Below, piece after piece: positions 28,106-37,110 of a stretch of DNA of 37,494 bases (position 1 is its first letter; each line of letters starts with the position of its first letter). The stretch is from Chara braunii (lineage: Eukaryota; Streptophyta; Charophyceae; Charales; Characeae): the NCBI GenBank assembly GCA_003427395.1, contig BFEA01000913.1:1407-38900 (forward strand). The letters are read 5' to 3'. Below the pieces are notes generated by a model. That model searched no databases and was not told the DNA's origin. It saw only the letters and a program-made list of their open reading frames with translations. The position numbers and the translations under genes were made by a program.

Positions 28106-30640
28106 TCAATCTCGCAGGTTGAGTCTAGGTCTGAGGAGCCTATAAGTCGCCTTAACCGTTAGGCTGTGCAATGACTTCGTGTATTTCCTGCCCTGCCTTG
28201 TGGGTGTTGACCATGTCCATTCAACCGGATCCAAGGCCAATTGGTGAATTGGGACGTGCGGGGAGAATGCTGTGAGATGATGCTCTTCTTGAAGCACCCT
28301 GGTTCTGAACATACCTTCCTCGTGGCTCCTTACAGTTTCCTCCTTTTCTAAATTTTGCATCTCATTGTTCCCGTTCACCTGGTAGAGATTTATTTTCACA
28401 GCACCATCTGTGTTTTGTTGCACTACCTTACCCACTACTCCTGGACGGTCCCTGATTGCCACCCAATCCTCTTTTTGCAGCGTCGGGCCTTTCCTGAGGA
28501 TCCTCCACCAATCGAGGGGGATCATTTCAATCAGGGCCCCACTTTGTGACAGTGACGTAACTTCTCTCTTAACTGTCTCGAATTGACCCACTCTCTTTTT
28601 TCCACGTCCCATATGTCTTGGACCTTGGTTACTCCCCTCTTGATCCAACTCCTCCACGGGGAGGCCTCGCAATGCAGGACTTGTCCATTGGGGGTCGGTC
28701 ACCCACCTGTTCCCAAAGAGGGGCTGGCGTGCTACCTCGTCCCACCTCAAGGGGGGGATTTTGTCCGGTAGCGGAAGACACCTCCGTGTACGCAACAGGG
28801 TCGGCCAGAAGGGGTCGTAGCTCAGGTCCGCTCTTGCTGCTTGCCTAGGGGAGATGGGAAGGAGGGCGTCGTATTGAGATCTTTTCCTGGGGATAGACCA
28901 ATCTCTGTTCTCTAGCCACATCAACGGGTCACATTCTGCGGTTGTCTGTGGAGCAAGCCGAGCAATTTGTTCTAGAGCCAGCGCCTTCCACGGGGCTCTC
29001 GGGCAAAACAAGAGTCTTTTAAACCACTGCAGTGCCAAGGCCTTGGTTTGTAACGCTGGATCGATGATGCCCAACCCTCCTCTCGATTTCGGTTGCGTTA
29101 TAGATTGCCATGCCACCCTGCTAATGACGCCCTGATACTCGTGATTACCTCGCCATAGAAAGGCGGCTATCTGACTTTGCAATGGGCGAAGGGCATCTTT
29201 GTCTAGTGCCCAAATCGCTGATTTGTACCACAAGGTGGCCAGCACTACATTATTGATTACGAGTGCACGTCCGAATAGGGATGTATGTTTCCCTTGCCAT
29301 TGCATCATCTTTTCCAAGGGAGGTTTAGAAATCCATTCATTGTTGGTGGCCGGTCTTCCTTCAACTGACATTATGACCCCCAGCACCCTGATGGGGGCTC
29401 CCGGGGGGAGCCATTTGATCCTAGGTTGTTCCGGGGGTCTCACTCCGTGGTGGTGTATCCACCACCCTTGGGTCTTGCTCCCCCAGTTCACCTTCATGTC
29501 TGATAGCCTACTAAAGCGATCCATCATAGACTGGACCCCGGCCATTGCCTCCGTAGATGCGTCGAGCATAAGGGTCAAGTCGTCGGCAAAGAGGGAGCAC
29601 ACCGGGATCACTTCCTGTGGTATTGAGGAGGCTTGGATTCTCTTGATATCCTTATGTGTTCTCAGGCTAGCGGCTAAAGCTTCCATGACTATGACGAAAA
29701 GGTAGGGGGCTATTGGGTCCCCTTGTCTGACTGACCTCTGGAGTCCAATGGGTGGAGCTAAATTTCCATTTACCATGACTCTAGTTGTTGCATTCCCGTG
29801 CAGGATCCTTACCCATCTCCTGAAGCACGGTCCAAAGCTGAGCTTTTCAAGGCATTTGTCCAGGAACAGCCAATCCACATGGTCATATGCTTTTTCGAAA
29901 TCGATAAATATAATAGCCGCATTATGTTTAGACTGTCTTGTGAGCTTAACCATTTCATTGACCAGGAGTATGTTGTCTTGGATGTTCCTGCCTTGAATGA
30001 ACCCAGTTTGGTCAGGGTGAATGATATGCGTCATAACTGGGACCAGGCGGTTTGCCAGAGCCTTCGCCATAAGCTTATAGACCACTGTGAGGAGCGTAAT
30101 AGACCTGTAGTTTCTGATGTTATTTCTATCTCCTTTTTTATAGAGGGTCAGAACCCCCTGACTCACTATTTCCCCAGTCCATCCGGTTTCCCAAACCTCT
30201 TGGTAATAGTCCATGAGGTCCTGCAAGATGTCCGGCCACAAAACCTCCCAGAATTCCTTGGGCAAACCGTCTATTCTTGGGGTTTTTTCTTCTTCCATTT
30301 GCATTAACGCAGTCCTGATTTCTTATTTTGACAGGGGTCTGTCCAAAGCTTCTCTTTGCTGGTCTGTGAGGGTTTGGCTAAGTGGCTGCAAAAAAACCTC
30401 TATTTCCTCCAGTCGCTGGGCCAAGGCTACGCTCCCACATTCAGATTTAAAAAGGTTTTGGTTGAAGTCCCTGGCTATTTTTGTGCAGGCAGCCGTGGAG
30501 GTTTGTAGGGGACCTTGATTGCCGTTGGGATCTTCTAGAGCTTCAATCACTGTTCTGCCAGTCCTGACTCTGGCCCTGGCAAAAAATTGAGTCTCCATTG
30601 CACCTTCCGTGGTGTGCCTGGAGAGTTTCCCGCGAATTCT
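28106..30640 (-). pseudogene. LINE ORF2 reverse transcriptase
   Basis: The long open part is 30304-28106. A TAA at 30323-30325 separates it in frame from an upstream part (METQFFARARVRTGRT...). Motifs in order: KTPRIDGLPKEFW, KKGDRNNIRNYRSITLL, HPDQTGFIQGRNIQDNILL, FIDFEKAYDHVDW, RSVRQGDPIAPYLFVIVMEA, SLFADDLTLML and RVLGVIMS. FADD is the catalytic box. RSVRQGDP has Ser where nearly all LINEs have Gly (RGVRQGDP). The order and the thumb region fit an L1-like plant LINE. Two in-frame stops (TAA 30323, TGA 28106) inactivate it, but the frame is otherwise kept, so it is young. Confidence 0.92.
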
Positions 30641-30655
30641 TAATGACAGATAATG

Positions 30656-31025
30656 CTAGGAAGATTTTCATGCCCGGCCGGGCACCCAGGCGTGCAAAAA
30701 AAAAAAAAAAATCCTTTTTTTTTTTTTTTTTGGTGTTCTGCGGTCTCCTAGAGGACCCCAAATCCGGGCTCATTTCTTTTTTTACGAGTTGGCTGCGGTC
30801 TCCTAGAGGATCCTCAAATCCGGGCTCATTTCTTTCTTTTTTTGCAAGTTGGCTTTCGGGGAGGGGGAGGGGGAGGGGCTAAAGGGGTTTAAAGGGGGGT
30901 GCCTTAGCGTTATTCTGTAATTTTCTTTTTTATCTCCGATTTCGTGATGAATTCTAAATTCTAATGTGACCCTAAGCCAAAACTCGTTTGTATTGCAATT
31001 CTGCACAACATAATTTTTTTCCGGA

Positions 31026-31059
<34 letters not shown>

Positions 31060-31184
31060 TTTGGGGTGGCTGCCCGGAACCCTGCCCGGCGTTCATGCCC
31101 CGCCAGGCACCCGGGCGTAAATTGGGGGCCCTGCCGGGCACCTGGGCATAAGTTGGGTGCCGGGCGCCCGGGAAAACAGCCTAG
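30656..31184. mobile_element. TIR transposon copy 3, longer and diverged
   Basis: The ends are CTAGG-x4-TTTTC (30656) and the inverse of CTAGG-x3-TTTTC (ending 31184). The flanks AGATAATG and ATATAAGG agree at 6 of 8 positions. The interior has the family layout: GC arm with GCCCGGCCGGGC, A-run (30699-30714), T-run, middle segment with TGTGACCCTAAG and TGCACAACATAA (the inverse of the other copies), long T-run (31029-31058) and a GC arm. A 55-bp tandem duplication (TGCGGTCTCCTAGAGGA near 30739 and 30794) is unique to this copy. Confidence 0.65.
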
Positions 31185-31192
31185 ATATAAGG

Positions 31193-31340
31193 CCTTTTAT
31201 ATGAGTGAAGGTGGAAGATGTTTCCCACTCTAGGGAATGTTTGAGCCCCTGCGATCACGGATTTGGTTCCTAATAAACATACTGAGCTTATCACCTCCCC
31301 CTACTAACCCCGACCTGGTCTTAAAAAAAAAAAAAAAAAA
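31193..31340. other. unassigned DNA, possible LINE continuation
   Basis: The minus-strand frame of LINE ORF2 stays open across about 100 bp here if the TIR element and one target copy are removed (537 bp, divisible by 3). I could not confirm LINE similarity. An A-run begins at 31323. Confidence 0.3.
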
Positions 31341-31420
31341 AAAAAAGGGGTCAACTTAACTCACATGAACCCTCCAATTCTAGCAGACTGTGGGTTCAAA
31401 CCCCCTGTGGGTGGGTGTTG
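31341..31420 (+). repeat. tRNA-like fragment with good B box
   Basis: GGGTTCAAACCC at about 31390-31401 sits in a T-arm-like stem (CTGTGGGTTCAAACCCCCTG). A weak A-box-like TTAACTCACATGA lies about 40 bp upstream. Probably a tRNA-derived SINE head or a decayed tRNA. Confidence 0.45.
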
Positions 31421-31499
31421 TTAGCGTGTTGTAGACTGTGGTCACCAGAACGGCCCTTTTCCCACGCACATCCAAAATTGGAATAGGGAATAGCACCAA

Positions 31500-31600
31500 C
31501 GAGCCTAGCTCACCAAACTGTTGAAATACAGACCGAAGTTCAAATCCAAATGCAGTCAGATTAGCAGAAAAAAATAAATTAAAATTTAAATAAAATTATG
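31500..31600 (+). repeat. tRNA-derived SINE-like fragment
   Basis: TAGCTCACCAAACTG (31506-31520) resembles an A box and AGTTCAAATCC (31537-31547) a B box. An A-rich 3' part (AAAAAAATAAATTAAAA) follows. The A-to-B distance is short for a tRNA. Confidence 0.5.
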
Positions 31601-32414
31601 AATTACCTGGGTCCAGTCTGTTCAATTATACAATATATCAAGCCTGTCACCCTTTAGACTGGAGGTGATTAGGTTCTGCACTCAAGCAGCAGACGACAGT
31701 AGACATCCTCCAGTGACATTGCCTCTTCTTGAAAAAGGCAGTACCGAAAGGAAAAGGAGCAGCAGGCGAAAGTAGACATCCTCCAGTGACCTCCACTCCT
31801 ACGACCAAATATGGCAAGATCCCCAATTTGACAGGGATATTCAGGGAATCAGGGGCTTGACTGTGGACCTTGAAATGCAATGGAAACCTTGGAGGGAATA
31901 CTGAGCCTGCCTGGCAGAGGAGGGCCCTCACCGACTTCAGTGTCCCGCACCGCCATCCTAAGTTCATCCTCGTCCCACACACGCGGACGAAAACCCCATC
32001 CGGACAGAGGGAGCAACAAGCAGTTGAATTGCGATTTTCTGCACCTCTCCACAAACAGGGGGCACATTCAGGCGTTAAATCCAGTCCTCTTTGCTATTGG
32101 GATCTCGCCCAAAGCCACTGTGATGATTTTGATTCGAGCGTCTTCGAAGTTCGTGCGACTCGATTGTGACATGCAAGCTTGGAAACCACTCCTAGAGCCG
32201 CCTGGGGCAAGGCCTCACTAGCAAGTGGAATAGCTACGAAGGTGTTTGTGTGGCAGCGGGGTGGCTTACACTCCTAGAGACGAATCTGCTATCCGATCTG
32301 TGTGATCCTGCGGTCACTCGTTTTGGTGTAATAACGGGAAAGAAGAAAAGATAAAAGAGACCCTGTGGGAACAAGGGGGTGGGGGTGGGGGTGGGGGGAG
32401 GAGCGAAACAACAC
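31601..32414. other. unassigned DNA next to a possible minus-strand exon
   Basis: A 20-bp direct repeat AGTAGACATCCTCCAGTGAC occurs at about 31699 and 31771. Frames of about 100-135 codons exist on both strands, but none shows a motif I recognise and none dominates. A minus-strand gene ending here is possible, given the exon candidate at 32415. Confidence 0.4.
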
Positions 32415-32580
32415 CTGAGGACCCCCTTCTGTTCTTTGAGACCGGTGATACCGATGAATTGACAGTTTTTGACGGATCCTAGAGGGTTGTACAAAAGCAG
32501 GCGGTTTTCATCCATGCAGGCTTGTATGGCAAGCCACTTAAAACCATCAGTACTTCCGAAAGTCGTGCCAGCATGCACGT
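32415..32580 (-). CDS. possible internal exon of an unidentified host gene
   Basis: On the minus strand a pyrimidine-rich tract (CTTTC repeats) and TTTTTCTCTGGCAG precede a 166-bp open segment that ends CCTCAG before GTGTTG. It reads VHAGTTFGSTDGFKWLAIQA, then CMDENRLLLYNPLGSVKNCQ and FIGITGLKEQKGVLR. The composition is that of ordinary globular protein, unlike the simple-repeat frames around it. I do not recognise the family. The neighbouring exons were not found, so this could also be a pseudogene fragment or chance. Confidence 0.4.
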
Positions 32581-32606
32581 CTGCCAGAGAAAAACGATTA
32601 CCTTCA

Positions 32607-32608
32607 CA

Positions 32609-32648
<40 letters not shown>

Positions 32649-32649
32649 A
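32607..32649. repeat. (GAAA)n microsatellite
   Basis: About ten GAAA units. On the minus strand it contributes the pyrimidine tract before the candidate exon at 32580. Confidence 0.95.
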
Positions 32650-33340
32650 ACGCGATTTGCTGCTACGACAAATGTCACAGACTGTCTGACATCATTATCG
32701 TTCCTCGTGCTTTGTTTTTTTTTGTTTTTCACTTCTGTTGTTGCTATCCTACTGAGCATCAAATCCTTGTAAAAAAAATAAAAATAAAAAAAATCCAGGC
32801 TTAGAAACATCATTTGAACCCTCGGATCATTTTTCAAAAAAGACGAAATAGCGAATATGTAAAGCATACCTATATTCAAATCTGACTGTACTCAGGACAG
32901 CCTCAAGCTGTAGTTTCTTTTCTTTTCTTTTCTTTTCTTTTTCTTTTGAAATAACGGCGGACGCGGCATGTTTTGAAACCCTAAAGGCAAAAAAAACTTG
33001 CGCTGGCAGAGAAACCACGAGCCAACTCGAAATGAGAGATTTGAGTCTAAAAGTATCCGTTGGGCATTTTCTTTTTTCTTTTTTGTGTTTTCCCCTTTGA
33101 TACCATGACCGACCCCTGTAAATATGACACACGGTCTGACACCACGGCAGTCGGTACTTCCATTTCCTTTTTAACTCGGCGCGGTTTTCACTGCTGATGC
33201 CTTTTTGTTTTTGCCCATTCGATACTCAAAGGTGACATGAACATATGCAAGTACCCTGTTCTTTTTTTTCCTTTTTTTTCCTCCTTTTCCTTTTTTTTTT
33301 CCTTTTTTTTGGGGTACTTCAGGTGGAGGGCAACAGTTCG
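32650..33340. other. unassigned AT-rich DNA with simple repeats
   Basis: Contains a TTTTC pentamer run (about 32916-32945) and T-rich stretches up to 33310. I see no recognisable gene or RNA. Confidence 0.6.
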
Positions 33341-33501
33341 GGAGGTGATAAGAGCCCCCTCCCAAAGTGGCTCTCGGTATAGATTGAGTCTTCCAATCAC
33401 GCTGTGGTTGGATGGACCCTATAGGTCCACGGGCTGGCAAGCTAATTTCCCCGGGATGAATGTGGGGACAGCCACTAGGGGAGGCTGCTCGTATCACCTC
33501 C
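33341..33501. mobile_element. foldback element with 23-bp inverted repeats
   Basis: GGAGGTGATAAGAGCCCCCTCCC at 33341-33363 pairs with 33479-33501 at 20 of 23 positions. In between is a small palindrome GGACCCTATAGGTCC near 33415. The right arm ends ATCACCTCCTTTA, which resembles a 16S rRNA 3' end, but the inverted copy at the left argues for a foldback element. It is unrelated by sequence to the foldback at 1594. Confidence 0.5.
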
Positions 33502-33527
33502 TTTAGTAGAGGTCACTGGTTTTCCTT

Positions 33528-33634
33528 AAAAAAAAAAAAAAAAAAAAAAAGGGAAGAGAGGTCCGCGGCCTCAGATTTGATCTATGCAATGGAAAAATTA
33601 TCGAAGTTTGAAATTTGAGGGGGGGGGGGGGGGG
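33528..33634. repeat. poly-A (33528-33550) and poly-G (33619-33634) tracts
   Basis: Two homopolymers about 70 bp apart; the 16-bp G-run is unusual. Nothing else is recognised between them. Confidence 0.9.
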
Positions 33635-33720
33635 AAATACAAATCTGACAGTATCATTCCATAATCAAAAGGTACGACTGCCCGAGCAGCTGAGCTTAAC
33701 ACAAATGTAATGACTGGAAC

Positions 33721-33944
33721 CTTTTTTTGTTTTTTTTTCCTAATTTGGACCATTTCTCGATTTGTGCGTGTCGTCCTTGCATAGGGGCCATGCTAATCTC
33801 TTTTTTCTATTTGATTTTTTGGGTGATAATTTCTCCGATCTATTGGTGGAGAGCAGCACCTGCTGGAAAACGGGTCCAGCGTTCCATCATACATCAGACA
33901 GGCCTGCCAGCATCCCTCCAATTTTAACGGATGTCCTGAAGGAC
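33721..33944 (-). pseudogene. U6 snRNA retrocopy 3, split by a LINE tail
   Basis: The minus strand has the U6 5' part at 33944-33916 (GTCCTTCAGGACATCCGTTA, AAATTGG). The 3' part is at 33800-33742 (GAGATTAGCATGGCCCCTAT, GCAAGGACGACACGCACAAA, TCGAGAAATGGTCCAAATT), followed by an A-rich tail (33741-33721). Its 3' half is the best preserved of the three copies. About nine bases around ACGATACAG are missing where 115 bp of foreign DNA interrupts it. Confidence 0.9.
33801..33915 (-). mobile_element. truncated LINE tail inserted in U6 copy 3 (hairpin copy D)
   Basis: On the minus strand it starts ATGCTGGCAGGCC, a string also present upstream of hairpin copy A in the LINE 3' UTR (26841-26853). It continues with the double hairpin (33884-33831) and ends in an A-rich tail (CAAATAGAAAAAA) that abuts the U6 3' half. 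This is the shape of a short 5'-truncated LINE insertion, with a small internal deletion relative to copy A. Confidence 0.7.
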
Positions 33945-34254
33945 ATGACTGGAGCCATTATTTTTTTTTTTTTAAGTCTAAAAGATGAGTCAATTGGCAC
34001 TGCCTGATAAAATACTCTCTCTCTCTCTCCAAAAAAAAAAAAAAAAAAAGGCTCTCTTATCATTAATCCCAAACCATCTGCTAAAGTAACCCAATGACTG
34101 GATAGCATTCCTGTCTCGCTTTCTTTTTTCCTTTTCCTTTTTCGTTTCTCTTTTTTATTAGGAGGGGGGACGGGGGGTCATCCTTTTTTTTTTAATTATT
34201 TTTTTTTCAATGACTGAAATGGTGGGACCTGCAGCTAAGAGCATGCGCTTTTTT
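33945..34254. other. unassigned DNA with homopolymers and (CT)n
   Basis: Contains T-runs near 33960 and 34182-34208, a CTCTCTCTCTCTC tract near 34016-34029 and an A-run at 34031-34049. No gene is recognised. Confidence 0.6.
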
Positions 34255-34334
34255 TTGTTTTTGTTTTTTGAATCCTGGATGCTCCGGTCTATTGGTCGGG
34301 AGCGGCACCTGCTGGAAAACGGGTCCAGCGTCCC
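34255..34334 (-). mobile_element. LINE-tail copy (hairpin copy B) with A-tail
   Basis: On the minus strand the double hairpin (34334-34281) is followed by CATCCAGGATTC and an A-rich tail (AAAAAACAAAAAC, ending near 34248). Stem I is GCTCC/GGAGC and stem II GCTGGA/TCCAGC. Only the 3' end of the element is present. Confidence 0.65.
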
Positions 34335-34449
34335 TTTATAGCAAAAGGAGCATGCCCTAATGTTGCCAAACAAAAAGATTGCCTTGTGATTATGGATGGC
34401 TATGGGCTATAGTCTATTAACAACCTTCCCTGTCCTCTTTTCTTTGGTC

Positions 34450-34527
34450 CTTTTCTTTTTTTTTTTGAGAAAATGCTCCAATCTATTCGTGTGGAGCATC
34501 AAGTGCTGGGAACCGGGCCCACCGTCG
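34450..34527 (-). mobile_element. LINE-tail copy (hairpin copy C) with A-tail
   Basis: The most diverged copy. On + terms: GCTCC-x13-GGAGC, then TGGG-AACCGGG-CCCA. The last stem pair is G-C where the other copies have A-T, a two-sided change that keeps the stem. It is followed on the minus strand by CATTTTCTC and about ten A. Confidence 0.62.
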
Positions 34528-34534
34528 CTTACAA

Positions 34535-36120
34535 TTTGAATACATTGATGATTGGCAATTGATGATAATTTGGGATGATTGAGGATCATTTAGGATGATT
34601 TAGGATGTCAGAGTGGATGAATGAGGTCATGAAATAGAGCTAGATGATGACTAATCAGAATGATTGTCTAATCAGCACTCAAATACTATCCTATCCTTAA
34701 TTTCCTGTATCCATTCCAANCAACCAATCACAATTGAGCCGTGCTGTGCACCAATCAGGCCTCTGCCCGGTCTTACACCCCAATCTGGCTCAGTTACATG
34801 GCTCAGTTACAGGGCAGCGCTACCCACCCCAGCTCCGACCATCGTCGGCCAGATTGTAGCCATTAGTCAAGTTTGCAGATTGCCTTCCTCCCTCGGCAAT
34901 CCCAGACCTCTATACAAAGCCTCAAGCTCCTACTCAAGCAGGTTACAGCCCCAGCACCGGCTAGCGTCGTTCTGGTGCCAACTCAACCTGGCCATTACAC
35001 TAAAAGACTCGATTAGGAAATTAGCTAATCTAGAATGCCAACTAGAAATCTAGGATCTGATAATATCAGAATCCTGATCAGCAAAACTTTCTGATGATGA
35101 AATTTGACGAGTACCCTGAGATGATCACACAGATGATGCATAATGATGACGATGCTGATGATTATTCCTCTCCACCCCTCCCCTTCTTCCATGTACTCTC
35201 CTCCTCTCCCCCCATTTCCTCTTCTCCTCTCGCTGCCTCCACTGAGCCGAACCCCGCTATCCGCATTAAGTTCCTATCAGCCCCAACGAGAGAGAGAACC
35301 TCCCCATTCCCTTCTACCTTGAGGTAACCAGTTCCCCCAAAAGGTGTACCTCAAAATTAACACTCTGACCTAGTCTGTCTCCGCCAGGAGATAATGTGCC
35401 CCAATATGTATCTCCCAGCCCCAGCCCAGGTCAGCTCCCTTCATCTGCGTCTACTCCCTGGAGGGCAATCACCTCCCACCTTGTGTTACCCCCGCGGAGT
35501 AGCGCTCCCTTCCTGACCAACCTACCTACCAACTGGACCATAACCTATCTGGGCGCCGAGGCGGAGATAACTACTGATTGATGAAAAAATGAATAAAGAA
35601 ATCGTGATGATGATGATGATAAAATAAAATTGGTGAAAATAAGTAAGGAACGTCTGACTTGTGATGCCCTAATGGCATTGGTGTGGAAGATTGACAGCTC
35701 ACTATTGCTGTAATGAAAATAGAAGATGATGATGATTACGATTTTGACAGAGAAGTCCGAATGATGATCATGAAGAAGATAAGAAAGAGAAATGGTAAGG
35801 ATGACAACCGTCAACAGTGAAATGCAGATGGCGACCAGCAGCAAAAAAAAAAAAATGCGCGGGTGACTCGAATGACAAGCAGCTTTGATGTGTGAAGACA
35901 ACCAGTGGCAATGTCGATGATAAACCAATGCTTCAGATGAAAAAACCTACACACGAAAAAAACAACAAAAGAACACAAAACTGAAGAAGAGCTCCCTTGA
36001 TGATGATCTCGCTGGCGATCCTCCTGCTGTGATGATGCTCCAAGCTGGTCCAGCGTTCTCCACACTTCGGTTCCACAGGGCTGACTCCACTTTCTTCCAC
36101 CGACATCGACTTTCACCAAC
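34535..36120. other. unassigned DNA rich in GATGAT and pyrimidine tracts
   Basis: Irregular GATGATT/GATGAT repeats (34540-34640, 35090-35165, 35605-35640, 35720-35745) separate stretches with plausible but unrecognised open frames on + (34664-35053 and 35396-35581). TGGCTCAGTTACA is doubled near 34784-34810. One N is at 34720. I cannot support a gene. Confidence 0.55.
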
Positions 36121-36407
36121 TTGCTCGAGCACTCCAGCCTCTATAAGGGCATTGGCTATGGAGTACTAGACGTGGAAAGCACAGGGAAAATGGACAAAAA
36201 ACAACTTTTCCTTTTTCTACAATGCTTCAGGCCAGCGGCCACGTCAGCCTGTGACATGGATTGGCCAAGCGTCTCTGGATGCCACGCGTGTGTTAAGCGC
36301 TATCGCCAGATTCGTCTATCTCCTCACAACATCTTCATGCCAATGCGTCGCCACGCACTAGCTGTTAGCAACATGCCACGTGTACGAAGCCAGCACCGCG
36401 CCAGTCG

Positions 36408-36560
36408 CCAGCGCCTCGCTGCTTGCCCGTAGCCAGGGCCTCGCCATCCGTGAGCGACCAGCGCCTCGCTCCTCTCAGGGAGCCAGCGCCTCACCGCCTT
36501 CGAACCACCAGCGCCCCGCTACCAGCAAACAACCAGCGCCTCGCCACCGAGGGCTGACCA
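36408..36560 (+). repeat. CCAGCGCCTCGC interspersed minisatellite
   Basis: CCAGCGCCTCGC or a one- to two-base variant occurs near 36408, 36433, 36458, 36483, 36508 and 36532. The spacing is close to 25 bp throughout, while the intervening sequence varies. In one frame it gives a Ser/Pro/Ala-rich repeat. I treat it as a minisatellite, not a gene. Confidence 0.8.
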
Positions 36561-36733
36561 ACACCCTGCCAAGCGCACGCTGCCAGCACCACACCTCCAG
36601 CACGCGCGTTGACATCAGCATGCTCCGCCATTACGCGAGCGCTAACACGCGCTCCCCCTCTTTTTTTTGGTCCAATACAAATCGGGCAGCCAACGCTGAT
36701 GATTGTTTGGAGCCAACCTCATGGAGCTGTGTC

Positions 36734-36737
<4 letters not shown>

Positions 36738-36796
<59 letters not shown>
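36738..36796. repeat. poly-A followed by (GAA)n
   Basis: About 28 A, then about ten GAA units. It could be the tail of a retrocopy on the + strand running up to it, but the body is not identified. Confidence 0.92.
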
Positions 36797-36797
<1 letters not shown>

Positions 36798-36851
36798 TAT
36801 TGAAGAAAGAGTGAGTGTCATACGTAATCGCCCCTCAGACCAAGATGATGG

Positions 36852-37010
36852 CAAATTAATACAGTAGTTATAATAAGACCAATAGAAACTTCATAAGAAA
36901 CCATTTGAGCAGCAAATTGTAGTGCTCCTAGAAAAGCATATTTGGAATTACTAGACCAACCTGCTGTTATAATACCATGGACACCTAAAGACGAAATAGA
37001 AAATATGTGA
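36852..37010 (-). pseudogene. nad1: nuclear copy of part of mitochondrial nad1 (NUMT)
   Basis: The minus strand encodes [20 protein letters not shown], then [20 protein letters not shown] and [11 protein letters not shown] without a stop. [14 protein letters not shown][15 protein letters not shown] is the hallmark of mitochondrial NADH dehydrogenase subunit 1; plastid NdhA differs in this segment. Similarity ends at 36852, where the sequence turns to CHHLGL. It is a fragment of about 53 codons with no start, no stop and no expression signals, so it is an organelle-to-nucleus transfer. GALQF replaces the usual GALRS. Confidence 0.88.
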
Positions 37011-37057
37011 AGTTTTTCTAAGGGTCACTCTCATGATTATGGAAATGTGAGAACCGA

Positions 37058-37110
37058 CGGGCATAGCTCAGTTGGTGCGCCTTTGAACTGTAGAATGGTG
37101 CAAATCCAGA
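37058..37110 (+). repeat. tRNA-like fragment with A and B boxes
   Basis: GGGCATAGCTCAGTTGGTGC contains a near-perfect A box (37064-37075), and GGTGCAAATCC (37097-37107) resembles a B box. The distance between them is about 21 bp, too short for an intact tRNA. A SINE head or a tRNA with an internal deletion. Confidence 0.55.

Larger units (their letters stand above)
26659..30655 (-). mobile_element. LINE (non-LTR retrotransposon), 5'-truncated or interrupted
   Basis: On the minus strand, an ORF2 remnant (about 30640 to 27263) is followed by about 600 bp of 3' UTR and a short A-tail (T-run 26659-26668 on +). The 3' UTR has a repeated ATTGATTGCCC...GGGGATTT motif and a double hairpin at 26741-26792. 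No ORF1 or endonuclease is seen. The copy abuts the TIR element at 30656, and the open frame may resume beyond it at 31193. Confidence 0.88.

Noticed and set aside
33478-33505. ATCACCTCCTTTA as a 16S rRNA 3' end (anti-Shine-Dalgarno)
   Set aside because: The bases before it do not follow 16S, and the same sequence is present inverted at 33341, so the foldback explains it better.
34664-35581. Two + strand frames (129 and 61 aa) as possible host exons
   Set aside because: No motif, no convincing splice pairing and mixed low-complexity composition; left as unassigned.
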